Assembly: GCF_024139115.2 (NCBI RefSeq)
Contig: NC_085141.1
Span: 379,532,995-379,596,994, forward strand
From: Armigeres subalbatus
Taxonomy: Eukaryota > Arthropoda > Insecta > Diptera > Culicidae
Direction of reading: 5' to 3'
DNA length: 64,000 nt
Positions 12,901-22,420 of the stretch are shown piece by piece; position 1 is the first letter of the stretch, and each line of letters begins with the position of its first letter. Both the position numbers and the translations under genes were made by a program. The notes under the pieces are model-generated. The model was given only the letters and a program-made list of their open reading frames with translations, was not told where the DNA came from and did not search any database.

Positions 12901-13464
12901 AGTTAATGAGAATTCGCTGTTCCACTCTTCAGTTCCAGCGAGTGTCGGCAGAGCTCCAGATTACGCGAAATATGTGAGAAACAACTTGAAAGAATACGTC
13001 AATTCTGAATTCGGTTCTTTACCGTGGCAACAAAGAGCAGCGTACATTTAATTTTTACGAACCTATGTTGTAGACTAAGTACTCCCTTGTATACCATATC
13101 AAATATATGATTATATCGCTTAATAATAATAAAAATAATATAAATTGTGCAACAAATTTTGATCACAGACATCAAACTAAGGAAATTTTTGCCACATACC
13201 ATTTTATTTTACCGATCAATTATTGATGGATGGGCATACAGAATAAAGCTGTTATCTATAGGAAACTACCTCGAACGGTTGACTCCAAACGAATCAACCC
13301 AGCAATCTACCATGTATCAATTTCGTAGGAATCATTGGCTTTAGCAAAAAACGCGACCACAATCAATGCTCGTATCAAGGCTTGTTTATGTATGCTTTAT
13401 TATTTTCGAATTTATTTATATTTTCAACACTACATTTATGTTTATACAAAAAGAAAACTACAAA

Positions 13465-16400
13465 CTATTCGCTACGGTAGAGCCTTATCTTGTTATATAA
13501 CAACGTCGTTATTTCAAATAGGGAATCTTCGATTACGTGCGGCGGTAGCTGCTGTAGCATCCTATCTATATTTGCTAGTGCAGTCTTGTGCACAATGGGG
13601 TGCTCTTCTCTGTCCGTTTGCGGTGTGGATTTCTGATGCTGAATCAGTTCAGCAATATTATCAGCCAATATAGAAACCGTTTCATCTTCTCGTGGCTTGC
13701 GCTGGGATGGATGAGTTTGCTGAAATGTATGTTAGTTAACATTTTATAATTTACCATTTTTTTAAATTTCTTGAATACATCAGTGAACACAAAAAAAGTC
13801 AAAAAGCAAGACCATGCTGAAGAAAACAAATGAAGCTCCGCAGAATTTCCCGAGAAAATACAGAAGAATGATCCAAAGAATTTTCTGAATAAATTTCGCA
13901 GAATCTCTCAGTATGTGCTCTCGGGGAATCTCAAAGAATTTTAAGAAGATTTTCCAATAAGAAATTTCAAAGAGTTTCTGAAGAATTTCTGAAATATTTC
14001 CTGTTAATATATTATAGTGCTTCCCTTGAAAATTCCTAAGAATTGGGGTTGGGGTTGATAATTTGAAATGGGGAAGGGTCGTTTGGCCGAAACCCATTTG
14101 GCCGAAAACCATTTGGCCGATTGCCAATAGGCCGAACACACCATTAGGCCGAAACACATCTGGCCGAAAGTCATTTGGCCGAACGGGTCATTCGGCTGAA
14201 TAGGTTATCTGGCCGAATATGTTATTCTGCCAAACAGATCATTTGACTTAACAGGTAATTTGACCATGTCATTTGGCCGACCAGGACATTTGGCCGAATA
14301 GGTCTTTTAAAAAGTGAGAAATGAAGTGTGAAAAGTGAGACGTCCCACTTCTCATTCCTAATTTCTCACTTCTTACTGTGAAAAGTGATTAGTGCGAAGT
14401 GAGAAGAGACGTCACTTCTCACTTCTCACTTTTTACAGTGAGCAGTGAGAAATGAGAAGTAAGTAGTAAAACGTCTCACTTCTCATTCCTCATGTCTCAC
14501 TTCTCACTGTTAAAAGTGAGAAGCGCGAGGTGAGAAGTCAGACGTCACTTCGCACTACTCACTTTTTACAGGGAGAAGTGAGAAATTAGGAGTGAGACGT
14601 CTCACTTTTCACACCTCATTTCTCACTTTCCAAATCACCTATTCGGCCAAATGTCGATTTCGGCCGAATAACATATGCAAATGACTCTTTCGGCCTAGTG
14701 GACTTCGGTCAAATGCCATTCGGCCGAACGGTATTCGGCCAAACGGCCCTTCCCCGTTTTTGTTCAGATCGATGTGTGGCCACTGCCCCCAGAGCAACTT
14801 ATTCATATCTCACCAGGAGCTTCCGAAGTGGCCGAATAATAATAGGGAATCTTTTAGGTCATTGTGTTTTACATATTATAAATCTGTCGATGAATTTATT
14901 GCCTTTCTCGTATACAAAGTATACGTAAAGGCTATAGGATCACTCCAAAACCGAACTTTTGATAGAAGGCTTGGAGACCCATAGTGTTATATACCAATCG
15001 ACTCAGCTCGACGAATTGAGGTGATGTCTGTATGTGTGTGTGTGTATGTTCAAAAATGTGAGACACACTTTTTGGAACTTAGCATTATCCGATTTGCTCG
15101 AAACAAGTTACAATCGACGCGGATTGCGGTCTAGTTGTTTCCTATTAAAAATTAGTTTGATCAGCCATTGCGTTCTAGAGTTATTTAAAAAAACATTGTT
15201 TTTTGCCTTTTTGAAAAAAAATCAAAAACGAAAAAAAAAATTTTTTTTCACGGAATCCTCTGCACTGCACTTAAATGACCACAATTACCCATAAAATGAA
15301 GGAAAAAGTAAAATATATCCCCCTGAGGGCCCCCCTTAGCCGTGCGGTAAGATACGCGGCTACAAAGCAAGACCATGCTGAGTTCGATTCCCGGTGCCGG
15401 TCTAGACAATTTTCGGATTGGAATTTGTCTCGACTTTCCTGGGCATAAAAGTGTCATCGTGTTAGCCTCATGATATACGAATGCAGAAATAGTAACCTAG
15501 CTTGGAAACCTCGCAGTTAATAACTGTTGAAGTGCTTAATGAACACTAAGCTGCGAGGCGGCAATGTCCCAGTGTGGGATGTAATGCCAACGAAGAAGAA
15601 GATATCCCCTGAAGTGCAATTTTGACCTCTCTTATATGTTTTCCTCATTTTTCGAGAAAGGCACCACCAACGCTAGGTGGATTAATCTGTTTTTTTTTAT
15701 AAACATTACATTGATGAGGAAAGGATTTTTTAGAACACAAAAAAAATATCTATTATCACAACGGAATCCGGAATATCTCCGGAACCATATTACGGATCGT
15801 TTGCAGATTCCGGGAACAAAAACTATATGAATGTCTGGATTCAACGGTGGATAATTGATCAATTTAGAGCAGTTGAAGGAAAAAAGGTACCGGTGAAGGT
15901 GTGTACAGTAAAAGTTAAAAATAAAGAGACGCCATGTTAAAATTGGAACAGCGCGTTGTTTCAATCAAGCACCACTTCTTCATTCAGGAACTCTAGTCTA
16001 GTCTAGCCTCACTTATCGTATACTATAGTGATCATTTAGCAATTCGATTTAAGATGAACTATGGTCCGAGGGCGAGGGATCCCTGTCAGGCCCATGTGTG
16101 GAAGATCAATTACTTCGACAGCGAAGTTTTCACCGCGGCTATGGGGCTGGTAGCCAACACTGACTAAGCGGGAATGCGCTGGTAGCTGTTCTATCACGCG
16201 CGTACGATGCCATCATGCCGAGAAATAGCAGACGCCCGGTAGGATATTGATGGTGTGCCGAGATTGCAGTTCTTCGATCAGCATGCCTTAATGCTAGACG
16301 AAGGATGCAATGTTCCCGCTTCGAGGAGGCAAGAGCGGACCGCCGTGAAATGTTTCGAGCTGCGAAATTGACCCTCAACAAGGCCATTAAGAGCAGCAAT

Positions 16401-17759
16401 GGAGCGTGTTTCGACAACCTGTGCGAGGGTGCCAACGCGAAACCGTGGGGTGACGCCTACAATATTGTGATGGCCATGACCAGAGAGAACTCTTCACACC
16501 CAACCAATCCCCGTATAGGTTGGCGAGGATTAACGAGGTACTCTTCCCGTCCTGTCCCACGTCACTAGCCTAATCCACCGTACGACGTTTTGGGTGCGGC
16601 CGAAATGGTAGCTCCGGTGACTAACGATGAGTTACTCGCGATAGCTATTTCCCTAGTAACGAACAAAGCTCCAGGGCCTGATAGAGTTCCGAACAAGACT
16701 AACCAAGTTGCATCAATTTGTATTTTAGTTTTACTTACATAACAATAATTAGATTGAGAATTTCCGTTAGCATCACCAGTAATTCTTTCCAACGCTATTT
16801 GTGAAGAACCATTCTGCGCCGTCGTGAATGTCCTGAAAAGTTTTTAAGAAATGTATTTTTCTTTGTGTGATGTCTACTGTCGCGTCAAATACGTGACACA
16901 CAAGACGGCCTTCATACTTTGAGATCGAGATAATCACACATATTCTTGTTTATGTTTTGAACAAAAGTTGATGCGCATTTCGTTTACGCCAGGAAAATCA
17001 AATGGAAAATAAATTGAGCGAATCAGATTCGTTTGAAAGTTCGACCATAAACAGCAATACGAGTGAATTACTTGTAACCTTGTAAAGTTACAATGAAGTA
17101 CATAGTGGAATTCAATACATGATAATAAGCAACAACGCTTAAATCTGGACAAAGTAAAATAAAATTGAACTGAATTTCACGAACACCAAATACACTCTGC
17201 ACTTATAACTTACTTTCTCTTCCTCGAAATATCTGGTAGAAATGCCAGATCCTCAGCAAATTCCCAATCCAAATCTTCTGTAGAAGGACCTGGCAAGGGT
17301 TCTCCACCATCACTACCAGACCGCTTCAGCATCATGCGTTTCCTATAGCGGTGGCTTTCCCGTATGGCAATCCATGCCGTCTTGCATTGATCAGCTTTAA
17401 CGGAAATTTTATGTATTTATTTTATAATTTATTTTATAATTTTATTATTTTAACATTTATTTTATAATTTTAATGAAATAAAACCTACGTGTTCTGCACA
17501 ATTCACCAGCGATTTGCTTCCAAGCCATTCTAATTGCTCCATTGTTATGATGATCGGGATCCTGCAAACTCCAAATTGCCGGATGACTTTTGACTTTTGA
17601 AATCAGTAGCTTTTTCTCATCGTTTGAGAAAAATTCCATCCGTCTTTTTTTCTTAGACGCCGGCTTCGGTGGTTGATTTTGAGAGGGACAACTTTGTGTA
17701 AGGTCAACCAATTCTTCACTTTCTAACAATTCTATATCGTAATCAATAAAATCATCCAT
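13465..17759 (-). CDS. Harbinger MADF-domain DNA-binding protein, four exons
   Basis: This is the accessory protein of a PIF/Harbinger element. In this superfamily a Myb/SANT/MADF partner binds the transposase and helps it enter the nucleus and reach the element ends (family knowledge). Exons on - are 17759-17489, 17394-17214, 16832-16739 and 13719-13465. All have GT/AG borders and compatible phases, and sum to 801 nt, giving an uninterrupted 266-aa protein. A basic stretch (KKKRR) lies near residues 36-40. The MADF-like domain follows: LLISKVKSHPAIW, then WKQIAGEL in exon 1 and CKTAWIAIRESHRYRKR in exon 2. The C-terminus ends in a hydrophobic ELIQHQ...QLPPHVIEDSLFEI segment. Intron 3 is about 3 kb and is filled with other transposons. 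The reading frame is intact while the partner transposase is broken. The splicing is inferred and not confirmed by transcripts. Confidence 0.8.
13735..14069. other. Start of MADF intron 3, no separate feature
   Basis: This is AT-rich intron sequence with TTCTGAAGAATTT-like short repeats. A 15-nt stretch near 13805 (AGCAAGACCATGCTGA) matches the SINE consensus, but it is too short to call an insertion. Confidence 0.4.
14070..14755. mobile_element. GGCCGAA-repeat foldback element with CACTTCTCAC core
   Basis: The ends are inverted: GGGGAAGGGTCGTTTGGCCG on the left pairs with CGGCCAAACGGCCCTTCCCC on the right. The arms are runs of the degenerate unit CATTTGGCCGAA, about 12-16 bp. The centre, 14310-14630, is a palindromic run of GTGAGAAGTGAGA and TCTCACTTCTCAC with GACGTC at several turns. 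I see no coding potential. It is a non-autonomous foldback element in intron 3 of the MADF gene, with relatives at about 23945, 56190 and 62510. No clear target-site duplication was found. Confidence 0.78.
14901..15689 (+). mobile_element. MITE with GCCTTTCTCG ends, interrupted by a SINE
   Basis: The left end GCCTTTCTCGTATAC pairs with CGAGAAAGGC at 15653-15662. The right end continues ACCACCAACGCTAGGTGGAT, a sequence I know as widespread in mosquito genomes. Inside lie ACTCAGCTCGACGAATTGAG, a TG microsatellite and an A/T-rich part. The SINE at 15327-15601 was inserted later, so the MITE itself is about 500 bp. No coding potential. Confidence 0.65.
15327..15601 (+). mobile_element. Full-length Feilai-type tRNA-derived SINE
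   Basis: It starts GGGCCCCCCTTAGCC. It has an A-box-like TTAGCCGTGCGGTAAG and a B box (GTTCGATTCCC), with CGGTGCCGGTCTAGACAATT after it. The body includes TGGGCATAAAAGTGTCATC and GCTGCGAGGCGGCAATGTCC, and the tail is GAAGAAGAAG. Target-site duplications flank it: ATATCCCCCTGA at 15315-15326 and ATATCCCCTGA at 15602-15612. The tRNA-like head with an internal RNA polymerase III promoter is the family hallmark. It sits inside an older MITE, which is inside the MADF intron. Confidence 0.9.
16020..16700 (+). pseudogene. R1/LOA-like retrotransposon ORF2 fragment
   Basis: This is the linker between endonuclease and reverse transcriptase, plus the first RT residues, of a non-LTR retrotransposon. Across frames I read EIAVLRSACLNARRRMQ, then NLCEGANAKPWGDAYNIVM, then ELLAIAISLVTNKAPGPD; the KAPGPD motif marks the start of RT. 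Stops and frame changes break it near 16165 and 16500. The endonuclease, the RT core and both ends are missing. It lies in MADF intron 3, immediately left of the third MADF exon. Clade assignment rests on motif style only. Confidence 0.7.
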
Positions 17760-17998
17760 TTCTAGAAGGGTAAGATAACTATAGTTCTTTATACTGAGAT
17801 TGGTTCTTAAGATTAAGTTTTGATTTTATGTTAGATCATTATTGATAGTGACAATATGATACCAGAAGGTTTCAGATAGTACTTAGAGCTATGGTACCTA
17901 TCATAATGGAAAATTATATGCTAGCATTCGAGGAAATTTTTCACCTTCGCAAAAAGTGGAAACACGGTATCCAAACTTTTGTAGAGTTTACTGCAAAT
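17760..17998. other. Right flank of Harbinger element, boundary not found
   Basis: This AT-rich sequence lies upstream of the MADF start codon, so it should hold that gene's promoter and the right terminal repeat. I could not match a terminal repeat to the left side (8066-8217). Confidence 0.35.
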
Positions 17999-18009
17999 TA
18001 CACGAAAGC

Positions 18010-18232
18010 AAGACCATGCTGAGGGTGGCTGGGTTCGAAACCCGGTGCCGGTATAGGCAATTTTCGGTTTGGAAATTGTCTCGACTTCTCTGGGCATAAA
18101 AGTATCATCCTGTTATACGAATGCAAAAATGAAAACCTGGCTTAGAAACCTCGCGGTTAATAGCTGTGGAAGTGCTGAACGAACACTAAGCAGCAAGGCG
18201 GCAGCCGGGGTAATGCCAATATGAAGAAGAAG
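18010..18232 (+). mobile_element. 5'-truncated Feilai-type SINE with target-site duplication
   Basis: It begins at AAGACCATGCTGAGGGTGGC, has a strong B box (GGGTTCGAAACCC) and the family body (GGGCATAAAAGTATCATC), and ends GAAGAAGAAG. An exact 11-bp duplication TACACGAAAGC flanks it at 17999-18009 and 18233-18243. The A box is missing, so this copy is 5'-truncated. Confidence 0.9.
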
Positions 18233-18814
18233 TACACGAAAGCTATGTCCTTTACTTGTCTGAAAACAATGGCTCTTGAAACTCCGAAGGTGAATCAGGT
18301 ATGCCAGAGATATAAGCGCCATATAAGGTTGGATACTTGGCTAAATGCGAGAAAGGCAGTATCACTACTCGAAGAATTAATTTGGTTTTATATTTTCATT
18401 TTACAGATCTGATGATTTGTTTCTTTTTGCCCAACGAAGCTTTGATAAGAAAAGAAAAGTTGGTAAATTAGAAAATTCGATAAAAATAAATGCAATTAAA
18501 AAAAATGCATCTTTAAATATACAAATCAATTTTTGAAACTGAGGAAGAAAAAAAAGTTGAGAGATTACCGATAAAATGCTGGAAAATTTAAAAATTAAGT
18601 AAAACGCCTTTTCCTCAAAAAAAACTTCATTTCTGGCATACGAATGATATCCGACCAGAACTACTTACATCATACAAAACACAACGTAGTAGTGAATTTG
18701 GAGGTGAATTTAGAAATCCGATCTATTATTGTGTGAATCACTTATAAGGCATTTGTATGCAATAGCCTTGGACGGAACAAAGTCCGTCAGGTCAGCTAAA
18801 TATTGCCATATATA

Positions 18815-19015
18815 TTATAAAGCGGGATCGCGAGTTCTTTGATCAGTAGATGTAGGTCTTCGCCAATAAAAACAGTTGAGAATTGTAATGCCTCTGGCTT
18901 TGACAATTAAATTTGAAACAGATACGAAAGCATTATCAATACCATAATTGGTATCCAGAATTACATCATCAAAAATACTATCAAAATTACTACTAAAATC
19001 AGCTTTCAACAAATT
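18815..19015 (-). pseudogene. Jockey/Juan-type ORF2 scrap
   Basis: The translation on - includes NAFVSVSNLIVKARGIT and QRTRDPAL. These match the region between endonuclease and RT of the Juan-A-like element at 48934-53488 (NALVSLTNLIVEARGIA and QRTRDPAL). It is a diverged fragment with no ends. Confidence 0.7.
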
Positions 19016-20765
19016 TTCTTGCTGCAGTTAAGTGGGTAGTATGAAGGAGAATTTTCAAAAATTACTCCAAAATCAACTCAACTCATGGTTATCATTTGAT
19101 GGATCCAGATGTAATGGTGCTGGACTTGAATTGCACAGCTAAACAATATACTATTAAAAAAAATAAACATGACTAGCAACGTACATTGGCAAGGTCGGTG
19201 GCTGACCAAATATTTATCCGACTGAAGACTTTTCAAATATAGTACCTACCTCCAAATAAAGAACCACTTTCCGGTATGGAAACAGAAACCACGACCGACG
19301 ATAATATTGTATTGCACTGAGTTTTGTGCTTCGCACTACACGCTGCACGAAATAAACGATTGCAATGGGGCTAGCGTGATGTGGAATCTGCAGTGGCACT
19401 CGGTGAGGACTGGCTTCACTGTCGACTGATATTGCTTGGTCGGCGCTGGACTTGGCTCACTGATCCTCTACAATATAAAAAGTTTGAATATCAACGGACA
19501 TCAGGTAAATCATTGGCTAGCCAAACTTCTTCCAACTGAAATATAGGCCAACTGAAAACTTTGCGAATTTACCTACCTGTAAACGGAAGTGCAGAGCGCA
19601 GGATTCACTTAGGAAATCAGAAAAAAAATTGAACGCGAATGATTTTTTTAAAATAGTTAGAAATAATCTTAATAAAACGTCACTATTACTTGAGTAATAA
19701 TGTATCGATTAGTTATTTCTGAACGGAAACTGTCAGTCAGCATTTTCTGCAATGAAATACGCCTGCTTGACCAAATTGTTCGTTTTCCTTGTCAGCTCCG
19801 TACTGCCCAAGGAATATCAGTACAGGAATCATTACTTGAGCTCTACTTGCCCTATCTATTTGCACAGTACTTTAGAAGTCCATACCACCCTTAAGTCTGT
19901 AAAGCTCATGTGAAATTGTTTTATCTTTTTTCAGAGGATTCTACATTTGTTATGATATTACCACATTAACCTTAACAACCACAAGATACAATGTTGCGAA
20001 ACTTAGCACCGACAAAACCAGGCTACTATGTTGCACTGCACGTATCAGTGGTGCGCATCGAGAAGTTCAATAATCATACCCAAACATCCGCAAGCTGGAT
20101 TAAAATCGATTACTAATTATTGTAACGATTAATCAACACGCGATTTTGGCCATGTGGGTTCCTTTTGCACCAACGCTTAATGGGGAAGCGCCATAATCAG
20201 TACGATGAACTATACTAATTCCCATGCAAACTTGAAACGGCTTGTGCTAAATCAGTGTTTATCCAATTTCGCTCAAATTTTCGGTGGAATCGAGAAAACG
20301 CTGTGGAGCAAAATCGAATTTGTTAGCCACCCTAATATGTATATTTTTTATATTTTAATTCAGTGGAATTCCCCATTCAAAAATATAAACATGTATTTAA
20401 ACATGTATTTAATAACAGAAATTGAGGATATCTCAGTAGGAGGATCAGTGTAATTACTTAGCTTATAAATCAAAACACGCATCTTTTTCAGCTTTAAAAC
20501 TTTGTAGAAGACGGTATCTCGGTATAAATTAAAAAATTTAAAAAAAATAAGGTCTGAAATAAAAAGCAATAAAGAAAAACTGCTCAAAATTCAGAGAATC
20601 CACCCTATTGCAACATATATCAAAATGAAGCTTAAAATTTGCGCACGGCTTGTGTATAGATGACCTTCATGTCAAAAAAAGAACATCGCCAGTACTTTCA
20701 CTACGTGAAAATGTACGCCTACTAATTACTATAAACATTTTGTTTTTGACGAATTGGGCGGAATT
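19016..20765. other. Unassigned intergenic sequence
   Basis: No gene is seen. Two blocks, about 19195-19255 and 19512-19580, share the order GG(T/C)TGACC/AGCCAAA, CCAACTGAA/CCGACTGAA and TACCTACCT. They look like an old direct duplication about 320 bp apart. Confidence 0.35.
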
Positions 20766-20772
20766 TTCGGTT

Positions 20773-22399
20773 TTATAACACTTCTAGAACTGATGATTTT
20801 GATTTCCAAGAACAAAAATCCAAATTCAATGCGGTTTCACAAGAATGATCTTCTCGATATCCCGATTGTTCCGGTATCAGCAAGCTATTGTTATTCGAAT
20901 AAGTTAATAGCTGGCCTTTAACAACTAGCTCTAAAATTTTCTCTAATGTGTGCAACATGTTGATGGGACGAAACTCTTCGGCTTTAATCGTTCCAGCAAC
21001 TTTTTGTATAGGAATCACAAGAGATTCCTTCCAAACAAGTGGCACGTGCCCAGTTTGCAATGATTCATTAATAAGGTCCAGCAAGTTGTGTCCGATGACT
21101 TCAAAGCAATCTTGTATAACATTTGCGTTTACATTACCTACTCCAGCCGTTTTTCCCATATTAAAACAAATTTCCCTAAGTTCTTCCATTGTTATTGGGT
21201 GAAAGCCTTCAAATCTGCAATTAACATTAATCGGCTGCTTTATTTCGTCGGGTTCATCAACTAATGCGATAGATTGGTTAATTGATGAAACACTTTCTAC
21301 GAAATATTTATTAAAACTATCTGCAATTACATCTTCTGATTGCTCTAATGTGCCATTAAAGGTTATGGACCGCGGTTTACAAGAACTAGGTTTCATTGAA
21401 GATTTTAAAATTTTCCATAACTCTTTGCTGTTGTTTTGATGTTGATCAATTTTCCTCTGAATGTATTCGCAACGTGTGCTTTTCAAAGTTTGCGAATATT
21501 TGTTCCGCGCCACCTGATACCTATTCCAATGATTATCACTATTACTTCTACAAAACTTTTTGAATAATTTATCTCTTTTACGCCTCAGATGCAACAGATT
21601 TAAATTGTACCAGCTGTTCGAGTTATTTAAAGATACATACTTGTGTTTAACTAATTGATTGGTACAGGTTTTTAAAACATCAGTAAGAACAGCAGATTTC
21701 TGATCTAAAGAACCGGCATTTGAATGAAAATCCAAAAATCTTTCGACAAGGCCCGAAACAGCTTGTTTCGAATAATTCCTCCAGCACTTTAATTTTATTA
21801 CATTACTATAATTACTACTATTGTCATCAACGTTAATCACTAGTGTTTCATGATCGGTTATTTTCAATTCACAATTTTTTACTATACTAATAGAATCAAA
21901 ATTGGAATAAACATGGTCAATTAATGTCCTACTGTACCGGGAAATACGCGTATGATCAACAACTTTTTGCTTTGATTCGAATCATGGATGTCACACCAAT
22001 TGATATTAAAATCACCAGCGAGTATATTTAATTTACAACAAAACGCTGGTCACTTGCACTGGGAGAATGGTATAAAACAGCATAATTACCAGTCTTCATG
22101 CCACGAACAACTGTAATGCCCAAGAACCAGTTTCCGTCACAGACTTCGTTTAGTTGAAGCTGAAACTGAACTGATTCTTTGACATAAATAGCAACGCCGC
22201 CAGTGTGTCTCGAATGTGATAAGCAAGCAGCCACACTGTATCCCGGAATACTATACTGATCAAAAGCTTGCATGTCAACAATATGCGTTTCAGATAAGAA
22301 TACTAGAAATGGACGTTTATCTTCCACAATCTTACGTAAAGCAACGTAGTTTGTGGATAACCCAGCAATATTCAAGTACAAACTATCGAATTGGTTCAC
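20773..22399 (-). pseudogene. Retrotransposon ORF2, endonuclease and truncated RT
   Basis: The endonuclease starts MNQFDSLYLNIAGL and includes FLSETHIVD (catalytic Glu region) and GGVAIYVKESV. The frame is lost near 22035; the catalytic GDFNINW motif reads in another frame, and a second shift occurs near 21965 before KITDHETL. From 21867 to 20773 a 364-codon frame holds the linker and the RT start (AGVGNVNANVI, EFRPINML, EQSGYREDHSCETALN). It ends abruptly after CETALN. The catalytic RT core is missing, so the product cannot be active. Confidence 0.8.
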
Positions 22400-22420
22400 A
22401 TTACTACTGGAACTTGGTTG

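Larger units (their letters stand above)
8218..13051 (+). pseudogene. PIF/Harbinger transposase, five exons, frameshifted
   Basis: This is the DDE nuclease of a PIF/Harbinger DNA transposon, a HARBI1-like family. Exons read from the sequence are 8218-8231, 8288-8432, 8737-8899, 10955-11225 and 12385-13051, each bounded by GT and AG. Exon 2 contains the RRRRDAKFRVHP motif with FIERN typical of the N-terminus. Exon 4 ends with GAIDGKHV, the first catalytic Asp. Exon 5 carries YVDVGAYGSEGD with the second Asp and RRCIENAFGLL with the catalytic Glu. It is broken: exon 3 loses frame near 8780 and holds stops after an A-rich run, and exon 5 shifts frame near 12825, with the C-terminal part continuing to 13051 in another frame. 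The introns of about 2.1 and 1.2 kb probably include later insertions. The MADF gene converges from the right, as in two-gene Harbinger elements. The element's terminal repeats were not found. Confidence 0.88.

Noticed and set aside
13800..13816. Additional SINE copy in MADF intron 3
   Set aside because: Only about 15 bases match the SINE head; no boxes, tail or duplication.
15327..15410. Functional tRNA gene
   Set aside because: The A and B boxes belong to a SINE head: the acceptor stem does not close and the family body and GAAGAAG tail follow.
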